NCBI GenBank assembly: GCA_036495525.1
Contig: DASXMR010000045.1
Span: 1-64,000, forward strand
DNA from: DASXMR01 sp036495525
Lineage (GTDB): Bacteria > Actinomycetota > Actinomycetes > Streptosporangiales > Streptosporangiaceae
DNA length: 64,000 nucleotides
Direction of reading: 5' to 3'
In this document: in pieces, positions 18,278-26,333 of the stretch
Layout of the letters: every line of letters starts with the position of its first letter
How positions within the stretch are numbered: position 1 is the first letter of the stretch
Translations under genes and position numbers: made by a program
The notes under the pieces: model-generated
Database searches by the model: none
Seen by the model: the letters and a program-made list of their open reading frames with translations, nothing else
What the model was told of the DNA's origin: nothing

Positions 18278-19189
18278 TCAGGATGCCGGCGGGACCCCCG
18301 GGTACGCACCGGCGTCGATGTCCTCGATGAGGGTCGGGCCTGCCGGTGCCCAGCCGAGAAGCTTGCGGGTAGCGGTGCTGGTCGCCGGCATGTCCATGGC
18401 GAAGAACGTGCCGATCCAGCCGAAGTGAGCCTCGACGTCACCGGGGGCGATCGAGGCGACCGGGAGGCCGAGGGAGCGGCCGATGGCCTCGGCGATGTCA
18501 CGGGCGGGCAGGCCTTGTTCCGCGACCGCGTGCAGGCGAGCGCCGGCCGGGGCCTTCCTGAGTCCGAGCGCGATGAGGCGCGCAGCGTCGGACCGGTGCA
18601 CAGCGGCCCACCGGCTGGTGCCGTCAGCCGGGTAGCCGGAGACGCCCTTCGCGCGGGCCGCCGCGGCGATCGTCGCGATGAACCCGTGGCGGTCTCCGGC
18701 CCCGTGCACCGTCGGCGCGAAGCGAAGGCTCACAGCGTGCACCCCGCGGTCTGCATACTCGAAGGCGAGGTTCTCGCTGCCGCCGCGGGGCGAATCCGGG
18801 CCGGTGAACGGAGACGCGTCGTCCTCGGTGGCTGGCCTGCCCCGGGTGAGGCCGGCCACGCCCGAGGCGAACAGGAACGGGCGGCCGCTGTCGGCGAGCG
18901 CATCGCCGATGGTCTGGACCGCGGCCCGCTCGGCCCTGATCGACGCGGCCGGGTCGGACCAGTCGTGCTTGTTCGCAAGGTGAATGACTGCGTCGGCGGC
19001 TTCGGCGCCGGCCCGGATGCTCCCGAGGTCGTCGAGGTCACCGCGCCGGACGTGCGCTCCCTTTGCCTGCAGGGAAGCCGCGGAGGCGTCTGACCTAGCC
19101 AGGCCCGTGACTTCGTGATGGGCGGCGAGCAGCTCATCGACGGTGGCAGAGCCAATCCAGCCGGAGGCCCCGGTAACGAATACGCGCAT
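18278..19189 (-). CDS. NAD(P)-dependent epimerase/dehydratase-like (extended SDR)
   Basis: 303 residues. The start MRVFVTGASGWIG is the Rossmann fingerprint of extended SDRs; an HLANKHDW segment and an SRWAAVHRSDAARLI segment match the atypical SDR group that acts on isoflavones, NmrA-like or unknown ligands. The usual Y-x3-K is not obvious. ATG 19189 has GGGGAG 7 nt upstream. It is divergent from the TetR regulator at 19320 with duplicated operator-like sites between them, so that regulator probably controls it. Confidence 0.85.
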   Translation of the reverse strand: MRVFVTGASGWIGSATVDELLAAHHEVTGLARSDASAASLQAKGAHVRRGDLDDLGSIRAGAEAADAVIHLANKHDWSDPAASIRAERAAVQTIGDALADSGRPFLFASGVAGLTRGRPATEDDASPFTGPDSPRGGSENLAFEYADRGVHAVSLRFAPTVHGAGDRHGFIATIAAAARAKGVSGYPADGTSRWAAVHRSDAARLIALGLRKAPAGARLHAVAEQGLPARDIAEAIGRSLGLPVASIAPGDVEAHFGWIGTFFAMDMPATSTATRKLLGWAPAGPTLIEDIDAGAYPGVPPAS

Positions 19190-19239
19190 GGCGCTGACTC
19201 CCCTCAGCTCCGTCACGGACGGAGCCGTCCGATGTACTC

Positions 19240-19312
19240 TGATGTCAGTGACTGATGTCAGCTACAGACATCACCATACACCTCTACGTCAGTCACTGTC
19301 ATCACCTAGACT
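19240..19312 (+). promoter_or_regulatory. Duplicated operator plus leaderless promoter of the TetR gene
   Basis: A 19-bp element, TGATGTCAGTGACTGATGT (19240-19258), recurs inverted at 19286-19304 with two mismatches. TGATGTC at 19253-19259 also forms a 7-bp inverted repeat with GACATCA at 19267-19273. The second copy abuts TAGACT (19307-19312), which lies 7 nt before ATG 19320. The block sits between the divergent epimerase and TetR genes, as expected for an autoregulated repressor. Confidence 0.65.
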
Positions 19313-19319
19313 CTGGACC

Positions 19320-19919
19320 ATGGTGCGATGGGAGCCGGGTGCACGAGATCGGCTGCAGGCAGCGGCACTCGATCTGTTCGCCACTCGAGGGTTCGAGCAG
19401 ACGACCGCGGCGGAGATCGCGCTGTCGGTCGGGCTGACCGAGCGCACCTTCTTCCGGTACTTCAGCGACAAGCGCGAAGCGCTGTTCTACGGGCAGGAGC
19501 AGTTCGTCCAGGCGTTCCTTGACGGGGTGGACGCCGCACCGGCGGAGGCGTCACCGATCGAGGTCATCGCGTCGGCGCTCGGCGCGGCAGCATCGTTCTT
19601 TCCCGACGAGCGCCGTCCGTACTCCCGCATGCGGCAAGCCGTGATCGAGCAGAATCCCGCCCTCAGGGAACGCGAGCTGCACAAGCTCGCTGGTCTCGCC
19701 GTCACGGTCGCTGACGCCCTGCGCGTGCGAGGCATCGGCGAGCCGGCCGCGACGCTCGCGGCGCAGTCCGGCGCCACCGTGTTCGGCGTCGCGTTCGCGC
19801 AGTGGATCCGCGAAGGCGAGACGCGCTCGCTCACGGACATCGCCGCGGAGGTACTGCACGAGCTGGGCAACCTCACCGCAGCGGCTGCGTCATGGCGTCA
19901 TGGTGGCACGCGCGGCTGA
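19320..19919 (+). CDS. TetR/AcrR-family regulator
   Basis: 199 residues. The N-terminal helix-turn-helix (about 10-55) reads ATRGFEQTTAAEIALSVG then TERTFFRYFSDKREALF, the TetR signature. The remaining 140 residues are the helical ligand/dimerisation domain. ATG 19320 is 7 nt after a TANNNT hexamer, giving a leaderless mRNA. It probably represses itself and the divergent epimerase via the sites at 19240-19304. Ligand unknown. Confidence 0.92.
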   Translation: MVRWEPGARDRLQAAALDLFATRGFEQTTAAEIALSVGLTERTFFRYFSDKREALFYGQEQFVQAFLDGVDAAPAEASPIEVIASALGAAASFFPDERRPYSRMRQAVIEQNPALRERELHKLAGLAVTVADALRVRGIGEPAATLAAQSGATVFGVAFAQWIREGETRSLTDIAAEVLHELGNLTAAAASWRHGGTRG

Positions 19920-19966
19920 CAGGAAAGCTCCGCTGGCGGCTGGCACCTCGGTGGAAGACTGGCGGC

Positions 19967-20992
19967 ATGACCTATGTCGCGGCGGCTGGCCGATACGAGC
20001 AGATCCCCTACCGGCGGTGCGGGCGCAGCGGCCTGAAGCTGCCCGAGATCTCGCTCGGGCTGTGGCAGAACTTCGGTGACGACCAGCCGCTCGCGATCCA
20101 GCGCGACATCCTCAGGCGGGCCTTCGACCTCGGCGTCACCCACTTCGACCTGGCCAATAACTACGGCCCGCCGTACGGCAGCGCCGAGGTGAACTTCGGC
20201 CAGATCCTGCGCACCGACCTGCGCCGGTACCGGGACGAGCTCATCATCTCCACCAAGGCGGGCTACGACATGTGGCCGGGACCTTACGGCGAATGGGGAT
20301 CGCGCAAGTACCTGCTGGCCAGCCTCGACCAGTCGCTGGCCAGGATGGGCCTGGACTACGTCGACATCTTCTACAGTCACCGGCTCGACCCGGACACCCC
20401 GCTCGAGGAGACGATGGGCGCGCTGGACACCGCGGTGCGGTCCGGCAAGGCCCTCTACGCGGGGATCTCGTCTTACTCGGCCGAGCGCACCCGGCAGGCG
20501 GCGGCGATCCTGCGGGGGATGGGCACTCCGCTGCTGATCCACCAGCCGTCGTACTCGATGCTGAACCGCTGGGTCGAAGGCGGGCTGCTTGATGTGCTCG
20601 GCGAGGAGGGGATCGGCTGCATCGCGTTCTCCCCGCTCGCGCAGGGCTTGCTGACCACCAGGTACCTGAGCGGGGTCCCGGCCGGCTCGCGGGCCAGCAA
20701 GGCGGGCTCGCTCTCGGCTGGTCAGCTCAGCGAGCCGAACCTGGCCAGGGTCCGGGTGCTGAACCAGATCGCCGCCGCCCGCGGCCAGTCGCTTGCCCAG
20801 CTCGCGCTGGCCTGGGCGCTGCGCGACCAGCGGGTGACCTCGGCGCTGATCGGCGCGAGCAGCGTCGCCCAGCTGGAGGAGAACCTCGCCGCGGTCCGCG
20901 CGCCGCAGCTGACCGGTCAGGAACTGGCCGCGATCGACGAGCAGGCGGTGGAGTCGGGAATCAACATCTGGGCCGCGTCCAGCGCCGGCTGA
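19967..20992 (+). CDS. Aldo/keto reductase
   Basis: 341 residues of an NADPH-dependent (beta/alpha)8 reductase. FDLANNYGPPYGSAE contains the conserved Asp and Tyr, STKAGYDMWPG the lysine and YVDIFYSHRLD the histidine of the AKR tetrad; IGASSVAQLEEN is the cofactor-binding end. The YGPPYGSAE insertion and overall pattern resemble the YghZ/GPR subgroup (L-glyceraldehyde 3-phosphate reductase), and Kv-beta-like proteins are related. Start ATG 19967 begins the family region. It lies 47 nt after the TetR gene and may be cotranscribed with it. Confidence 0.92.
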   Translation: MTYVAAAGRYEQIPYRRCGRSGLKLPEISLGLWQNFGDDQPLAIQRDILRRAFDLGVTHFDLANNYGPPYGSAEVNFGQILRTDLRRYRDELIISTKAGYDMWPGPYGEWGSRKYLLASLDQSLARMGLDYVDIFYSHRLDPDTPLEETMGALDTAVRSGKALYAGISSYSAERTRQAAAILRGMGTPLLIHQPSYSMLNRWVEGGLLDVLGEEGIGCIAFSPLAQGLLTTRYLSGVPAGSRASKAGSLSAGQLSEPNLARVRVLNQIAAARGQSLAQLALAWALRDQRVTSALIGASSVAQLEENLAAVRAPQLTGQELAAIDEQAVESGINIWAASSAG

Positions 20993-21149
20993 GCCCGGGC
21001 GGCACCTCGACAAGACCATGAGTAACGAGGTGGCCCGCCGCTGATGCTCACCATGGGGCGGGCCTGGAGCGCACGACTGCGCGATGTCACATCGGGCGTG
21101 CCTGCCGTGTCAGACGGATAACACGAGAGCACGGCAAGGAGAGATCACC

Positions 21150-21623
21150 ATGGAATCGCGACTGGACTTCACCAGCTCCCCGATCCTGCAGAAGTTCAGC
21201 AAGTACCTCAACTCGGCCGCAGCCGCAGCGCCGAAGGACACCCTGCCTGACGAAACGGTCAACCTGATGCTGATCAGGGCCAGCCAGATCAATGGCTGCG
21301 CGGTCTGCCTCGACATGCACACCAAGGACGCCGCGCACGAGGGCGAATCCTCGCTGCGGCTCAACATGGTGGGGGCGTGGCGCGACGCGAAGGTCTTCAC
21401 CGAGGCCGAGCGCGCGGCGCTTGAGCTGACCGAGCAGGGCACCCGCATCGCCGACGCGGCGGGCGGCGTCAGCGACGAGGCCTGGGCTGACGCGGCCAAG
21501 CATTACGACAGCGACCAGCTCGCCGCGCTGGTGGTCACCATCGCGGTCATCAACGCCTACAACCGGTTCAACGTCATCTGCGGCAACCAGGGCGGTGACT
21601 ACCAGCCCGGCCAGTGGGGCTGA
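21150..21623 (+). CDS. Carboxymuconolactone decarboxylase / AhpD-like protein
   Basis: 157 residues. NGCAVCLDMHTKDA carries the C-x2-C and the histidine three residues on, the AhpD alkylhydroperoxidase pattern, so a peroxidase or disulfide-reductase role is likely. YNRFNV near the end is also typical. ATG 21150 is preceded by AAGGAGAG with good spacing. It is a single-gene unit; the nearest upstream gene is the aldo/keto reductase. Confidence 0.9.
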   Translation: MESRLDFTSSPILQKFSKYLNSAAAAAPKDTLPDETVNLMLIRASQINGCAVCLDMHTKDAAHEGESSLRLNMVGAWRDAKVFTEAERAALELTEQGTRIADAAGGVSDEAWADAAKHYDSDQLAALVVTIAVINAYNRFNVICGNQGGDYQPGQWG

Positions 21624-22130
21624 CCGACCCACCCGCACCCGGCCTGCACGGCACCGGACCCGGACCGCGCAGGCCGGCTGGCGACTCAACGGCCGACTCG
21701 TTATTGACCTCTACCGCGTGTCTCATGACGAGGAAGAGCGCCGGCAACTGGAGCAGATCGAGCCAGTCCAGGCCTGACAGCGGACCCCAGGCAGCAAAGT
21801 GTTGGCGATCCTGCGGGCGCGCTCTCGCCAGGCGGCTTGACGATGATTCCGGGACAGCCCTACGGTGGGCGGCGCCGCGGGCGGCTGCGACAGCTGGCGG
21901 CGCGACGCGCTTGGACAGTGATGTGAGGTGGAACGCTGAGTACGGTCCGGTCAGCACTCTCCCGGCTGCGGCAGGTCCAGCGGCCAGCTTCGCGTCCGCA
22001 GCCAGCAGCGCAGCGACCCGGTCCAGCCGGCCAGCGGTCAGGGCCAGGCGCGCGGCAGGGAGCCGCGCCCCGTCAGGGATCCGGGGGCGCAGCACAGGCG
22101 GGCCAGCCGGTTCGCGACCAGCAGGAGGCC
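21624..22130. other. 507-nt stretch without a convincing gene
   Basis: Open frames exist on both strands but show neither a ribosome site nor recognisable domains. A minus-strand frame starting near 22095 has about 45 protein-like residues (Ala/Leu-rich) before becoming low complexity, which might be a gene relic. An AGGAGG lies just before the GTG at 22131. Nothing else is seen. Confidence 0.3.
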
Positions 22131-23633
22131 GTGATTCATCGCCCGGTCGGCCAGCCTGGCATGACCCAGATTTCGGTCGATCCCCGCCGCCAGCTCGGCG
22201 ACCTGGACCGGAACGTGTTCGGCGGGTTCATCGAGCACCTGGGCCGCTGCATCTACGGCGGCGTGTTCGACGAGGGCTCGCCGCTGTCGGACCGGCAGGG
22301 CTTTCGCCAGGACGTGCTGGACCTGCTGCGCGAGCTGCGAATCAGCGTGCTGCGGTGGCCGGGCGGCAACTTCGTCAGCAATTACCACTGGACGGACGGG
22401 ATCGGGCCGCGCCGCCAGCGGCCCCGCCGCACTGACCTGGCGTGGGGCAGCGAGGAGTCCAACCGGTTCGGCACCGACGAGTTCATGGCCTACTGCGCTG
22501 AGCTGGGCACGACGCCGTACATCTGCCTGAATATGGGCACGGGCAGCCTGCGGGAAGCGCTCGACTGGATCGAGTACTGCAACGGCGCCGGGGACACCGA
22601 GTGGGCACGGCAGCGGCGGGCCAACGGCCGGGCCGAGCCGTACCAGGTCAGGTACTGGGCGCTCGGGAACGAGCTGTACGGCAAGTGGCAGGTCGGCGGT
22701 ATGCCGGCGGATGACTACGTGACCATGGCGACCAGCTGGGCCCGGGCTATCCGCCGCCTCGATCCGCGGGCCAAGCTGGTGAGCTGCGGTAACAACGGCT
22801 GGAGCGACTGGGACCGGACCGTGATCGACGGCCTGGCCGAGCACGTCGACTTGCACTCAGTGCACATCTATACCGGCTGCGATGAGTACTGGCCGAACGT
22901 GCTGGCGCCGCACATGGCCGAGCGGGCCATCCGGTCATCCAGCGCCCTGATCGACCGGGTGGCGTACGTACGGAAGATCACTAATCCGCCGAAGATTGCC
23001 TACGACGAGTGGAATGTCTGGTTCCGCACCAGGGACAGCCGGCTGGAGGAGCGCTACGACATCGCCGACGCGCTCGCTGTGGGCACCTATCTCAACATTT
23101 TCGTCCGCAACTGCGCCTGGGTGCGGATGGCGAACCTGGCGCAGCTGGTGAACGTCATCGCGCCGGTCGTCACGACCGCCCAGGCCGCCGTGACCCAGCC
23201 GATCTACTACCCGTTCCTGCTGCACGCGAGGGCTGCCCTGGACGCTGCCGTCGACTGCCACGTGGCCGGGCCGACGGTCGACGGGCCATCCGACGAGCCG
23301 CGGGGCCGCTGGCTGCATCGGTTCGCTGACCTGGGCCCGTTCACCCTGGTGGACGCCGCGGCCACAGCGGCCGCCGACGGCAGCAAGATCGCGGTCACGA
23401 TGGTGAACCGCAGCCCGGAGGCCGAGCAGGCGCGGATCGTGCTGCGCGACGCCGACTTCGACGGCGCGGCGGAGATCACCACGATCTGCGCCGGCACCGG
23501 CGAGGTGCCAGGCCTGGCCGGGGTGGCAGGGGTCACGGTGACGGACGGGTCGGAGAAGCCGTCCGGATCCGTGCTGTCGCTGACGCTGCCGCCGCAGTCC
23601 TTCACCCTGGTGGAGTCGAGGGTCTCGCGCTAA
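22131..23633 (+). CDS. Alpha-L-arabinofuranosidase, GH51
   Basis: About 500 residues, the usual GH51 length. FGGFIEHLGRCIYGGVFDEG, VLRWPGGNFVSNYHW and WALGNELYG are GH51 landmarks. The acid/base is E181 in GNELYG, and the nucleophile is E293 in YDEWNVW. The C-terminal part (about 370-500) is the beta-sandwich domain. There is no signal peptide, so it acts inside the cell on arabino-oligosaccharides. The start is uncertain: GTG 22131 has AGGAGG only 2 nt upstream, and ATG 22161 is an alternative. No sugar transporter is adjacent. Confidence 0.95.
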   Translation: MIHRPVGQPGMTQISVDPRRQLGDLDRNVFGGFIEHLGRCIYGGVFDEGSPLSDRQGFRQDVLDLLRELRISVLRWPGGNFVSNYHWTDGIGPRRQRPRRTDLAWGSEESNRFGTDEFMAYCAELGTTPYICLNMGTGSLREALDWIEYCNGAGDTEWARQRRANGRAEPYQVRYWALGNELYGKWQVGGMPADDYVTMATSWARAIRRLDPRAKLVSCGNNGWSDWDRTVIDGLAEHVDLHSVHIYTGCDEYWPNVLAPHMAERAIRSSSALIDRVAYVRKITNPPKIAYDEWNVWFRTRDSRLEERYDIADALAVGTYLNIFVRNCAWVRMANLAQLVNVIAPVVTTAQAAVTQPIYYPFLLHARAALDAAVDCHVAGPTVDGPSDEPRGRWLHRFADLGPFTLVDAAATAAADGSKIAVTMVNRSPEAEQARIVLRDADFDGAAEITTICAGTGEVPGLAGVAGVTVTDGSEKPSGSVLSLTLPPQSFTLVESRVSR

Positions 23634-23757
23634 TTAACGGGTCACTCCGCTTGGATCTGCCGATTATCCTGATCGCGCGGCCGGTGATGCGCGGGGCAGC
23701 CCGTCGCACCTGAGGCCACAGCCGGCCAGCGCAGCATGGGATGCTGTTGGCTGGCTC

Positions 23758-23773
23758 TATACCCCCCCATACC
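23758..23773 (+). promoter_or_regulatory. TATAC-C7-ATACC tract upstream of the membrane glycosyltransferase
   Basis: Seven consecutive C residues (23762-23768) flanked by TATA and ATAC, 19 nt upstream of ATG 23788. It could be part of the promoter; the C-run is the sort of tract where length may vary. Confidence 0.3.
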
Positions 23774-23787
23774 GAGGCGGCCCGCTG

Positions 23788-25122
23788 ATGAACAGAGGCA
23801 CGACGTGGCAGCGAGTTCTGCTCAGGTCTGCCCATCCAGCGGAGAGCCAGCCTGAGGCGGACCCAGCTGTCCCGGCGATGCCTGAGCAGCCCGTCCCCGC
23901 CCCTGTCCCTGCGCGAGCCGCCAGCGTCACCGGGCCCGCGAAAGTCGCCGAGCCCGCTGCCCAGCCGGAAGAGGGGCTGCGCCGCCGGGCGATCGACGCT
24001 CTCCGCGGCGTGCTGGGCACGGCGGCATGGCCGGTAGCGATCTACTGCGGCTCGCGGCTGCTGCTGCTGGTGGTGGCGGAGATCGCCGCGACCATGGGTC
24101 ATCACTCGATCGGGCCGGAGTTCTTCCGCTTCGACGGGCAGTGGTACCTGAAGCTGGCCAGCCACGGCTACCCGCACGAGGCGCTGCACGCCAAGTCGAC
24201 GCTGGGTTTCTTCCCGCTGTACTCGCTGGTCACCCGGCTCGTGGCATGGGGGTTCTTCACCTCGGTGGCGCGGGCGGCGCTGATCACCACGATCGCCGGC
24301 GGGCTGGTGGCGGCGATTCTCGCGCACCGGCTCTCCACGGCGTGGTGGGGCGAGCAGGCCGGCCGCCGGGCCACTGTCGTGTTCTGCCTGTTCCCTGGCT
24401 CGATCGTGTTCTCGATGGCCTACTCAGAGTGCCTGGCCATCCCGCTGGCCATCGGCTGCGTGCTCGCGCTCCGCTCCAGGCGCTGGGTACTGGCCGGGGT
24501 GCTGGCCGCGGTGGCTGGCACAACTGAGCCGCTGGCGCTGGTTCTTGTCCTGGTCTGCGCGGTCGCGGCCCTGCACGAGGTGCGCGCACACAGCTGGCGT
24601 GATCCGCAGGCCCGGCGCAGCCTGGCGGCCCCGCTGCTGTCGCCGCTGGGTCTCGGCGCGCTGGCGGTGTTCTTGTGGGCGTGGACGGGCACCCCGTTCG
24701 CCATCTACCTGGCCCAGCACTACGGCTGGCACCAGCAGAATCAGCCGCTGGCCTTGCTCGGACTGCCGGTCACCAAGCACCTGATCGGCCACCCTGGCCA
24801 GCTGCTGCCGCACCTGATCGCCTGGAACATCTGGAACGGCGTGCTCGGCGGGGTGTTCCTGCTGGTCTCGATCATCGTGCTAGTGCGGGTCAGGCGGGAG
24901 CTGTCCGCCGGCGCGCTGACCATGGCCATCGGCGTTGCTGTCGTGGCCTTGTGGTCGATCCTCACCCCGCCGAACGTCCGGGTCGCGCTCATCGCGTTCC
25001 CTGCCATCCTGGTCTGGGGGCGTCGGCTGTCTGGCCGGGCTTTTGAGCTCTTCGTCGCCGCCGAGGTGCTGCTGCTCGGCTTCACCAGCGCCCTCACCTT
25101 CTCCGGCCACATGCTGCCCTGA
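23788..25122 (+). CDS. Polytopic membrane glycosyltransferase, GT-C / PIG-V-like mannosyltransferase
   Basis: 444 residues. The N-terminal about 75 are Pro/Ala/Glu-rich and cytoplasmic; hydrophobic helices then begin near 80 (AVYCGSR-type segment) and continue to the C-terminus, about 9-10 in all. The first extracytoplasmic loop has EFFRFDGQWYLKLASHGYP, with an acidic residue where GT-C enzymes hold their catalytic Asp, and LGFFPLYSL follows, both as in bacterial PIG-V-like mannosyltransferases. Such enzymes use polyprenyl-phosphate mannose for cell-envelope glycans. It stands alone between the arabinofuranosidase and a molbindin. ATG 23788 lacks a strong ribosome site. Confidence 0.75.
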   Translation: MNRGTTWQRVLLRSAHPAESQPEADPAVPAMPEQPVPAPVPARAASVTGPAKVAEPAAQPEEGLRRRAIDALRGVLGTAAWPVAIYCGSRLLLLVVAEIAATMGHHSIGPEFFRFDGQWYLKLASHGYPHEALHAKSTLGFFPLYSLVTRLVAWGFFTSVARAALITTIAGGLVAAILAHRLSTAWWGEQAGRRATVVFCLFPGSIVFSMAYSECLAIPLAIGCVLALRSRRWVLAGVLAAVAGTTEPLALVLVLVCAVAALHEVRAHSWRDPQARRSLAAPLLSPLGLGALAVFLWAWTGTPFAIYLAQHYGWHQQNQPLALLGLPVTKHLIGHPGQLLPHLIAWNIWNGVLGGVFLLVSIIVLVRVRRELSAGALTMAIGVAVVALWSILTPPNVRVALIAFPAILVWGRRLSGRAFELFVAAEVLLLGFTSALTFSGHMLP

Positions 25123-25235
25123 CCGGCGCTTTTCCGGCCTCGGTTCGCTTTCCTCGTGCTGACGATGGCAGCCGGACGTCAGGCTGAACATCGGTGGGCG
25201 AGGGTACTAAAGCAGGGATCCAGAGAGAGGGAGAC

Positions 25236-25439
25236 ATGGAACTCAGCGCGCGGAATCAGCTCAGCGGCACTGTACGGGAAGTCAGGAGCGGTCAGGTCAT
25301 GGCCGAGATCACCGTCGACGTCGAGGCGGGCATCGTGACCGCGGCGATCACCGACAACTCGCGGGAGCGGCTGAACCTGAGCGCGGGGGACAGGGTGACC
25401 GTGGTCATCAAGTCCACCGAGGTGATGATCGCCAAGTAG
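25236..25439 (+). CDS. Molbindin (Mop/TOBE-domain molybdate-binding protein)
   Basis: 67 residues forming one Mop domain: LSARNQLSGTVREVRSG at the start, then AEITVDV and LNLSAGDRVTVVIKSTEVMI. Molbindins store or buffer molybdate in the cytoplasm as oligomers; single Mop domains also occur at the end of ModE and ModC. ATG 25236 is preceded by GAGAGGGAGAC. The next gene, a PadR regulator, starts 73 nt downstream; no molybdate transporter is near. Confidence 0.93.
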   Translation: MELSARNQLSGTVREVRSGQVMAEITVDVEAGIVTAAITDNSRERLNLSAGDRVTVVIKSTEVMIAK

Positions 25440-25500
25440 CCGTGCTCTCCGCGGCTGGCTGGCGGCCGCAGATCGGGGCACCAGCCGGCCCCGGAGTCAA

Positions 25501-25506
25501 TAACCT
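25501..25506 (+). promoter_or_regulatory. Leaderless -10 element (TAACCT)
   Basis: TAACCT, 6 nt, then ATG 25513 of the PadR gene. Confidence 0.5.
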
Positions 25507-25512
25507 GAGACA

Positions 25513-26157
25513 ATGCTCGATCCGGCCGCGCCCGATGCGACGGAACCATCGCTGTCGCTGTCTGAATGGCTGGTGCTGTGCCTGATCTGCGAGCAGCCAG
25601 CGCACGGATTTGCGCTCGCGGGACTGCTAGGACGAGACGGCAGCCTCGGCCAGATCTGGCGGGTGCCCAAGCCGGTCATCTACCGCGGCCTGCAGCACCT
25701 GGAGACGCTGGGGCTGGTCAGCACCGTCGGGGAGCAGGCCACCAGGCAGGGGCCGGTGCGCTCGCTGGTAGCGGCCACTCCCGCCGGGCAGGTTACGGCG
25801 CACCATTGGCTGCGCACCCCGGTGAGCCACGCCAGGGACGTGCGCTCTGAGCTGCTGGTGAAGCTGGCACTGCTCGACCGGGCGGGCGGGGACCCGCTGC
25901 CACTCGTCGCGGAGCAGTACCGGACGCTCCAACCCATCGCGCAGGCGCTGGAGGGCCGGCTAGCGGCCGCTGCCGGGTTCGACCGCACGCTGCTGCTGTG
26001 GCGCTACGAGACGATGTCCGCCACCCTGCGCTTCCTGGACGCGCTGCGCGATACCCAGGCTGCCGGGCCGACCGCCGGCTGGCCGCCCGCCGTCGGCTGG
26101 CCCGTCCCGCGCCCGCCTGCCATCCAGGCGCCGGCTGACGATCCGCCGCCCGGGTGA
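25513..26157 (+). CDS. PadR-family transcriptional regulator
   Basis: 214 residues. The winged helix (about 10-90) has LSLSEWLVLCLICEQPAHGF, then VIYRGLQHLETLGLV as recognition helix and wing, which is the PadR pattern. The C-terminal helical region (about 100-180) would dimerise. The last 30 residues are Pro/Trp/Ala-rich and encoded by the first unit of a 55-bp tandem repeat that continues past the stop. ATG 25513 follows a leaderless promoter. Target unknown. Confidence 0.88.
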   Translation: MLDPAAPDATEPSLSLSEWLVLCLICEQPAHGFALAGLLGRDGSLGQIWRVPKPVIYRGLQHLETLGLVSTVGEQATRQGPVRSLVAATPAGQVTAHHWLRTPVSHARDVRSELLVKLALLDRAGGDPLPLVAEQYRTLQPIAQALEGRLAAAAGFDRTLLLWRYETMSATLRFLDALRDTQAAGPTAGWPPAVGWPVPRPPAIQAPADDPPPG

Positions 26158-26277
26158 CCGTCTTCGCCCGCCGGCCATCCAGCCATCGGCTGGCGACCCG
26201 CCGCAGGGCTGACGCGTCCTGGCCCGCCGGCCATCCAGCCGCCGACTGGGGACCCCTCGTCGGCTGACCGCCCTGAC
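26111..26277. repeat. Three degenerate tandem units of about 55 bp
   Basis: Units start at 26111, 26166 and 26222 (spacing 55 and 56), each opening with GCCCGCC followed by GCCATCCAG. The first unit encodes the tail of the PadR protein; the other two are non-coding. No spacer structure, so not CRISPR. Confidence 0.7.
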
Positions 26278-26333
26278 CCGCCGGGAGTGCCCTGATCACA
26301 GGCTTGCTCGCCGCCCTGGTGCGCAGGCTGGTG

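Noticed and set aside
21574..22095. Minus-strand open frame of about 170 codons before the arabinofuranosidase gene
   Set aside because: Overlaps the end of the AhpD-like gene, has no ribosome site or recognisable domain, and turns into low-complexity sequence.
26111..26277. Tandem repeat as a possible CRISPR array
   Set aside because: Units abut with no unique spacers, and no cas genes are present.
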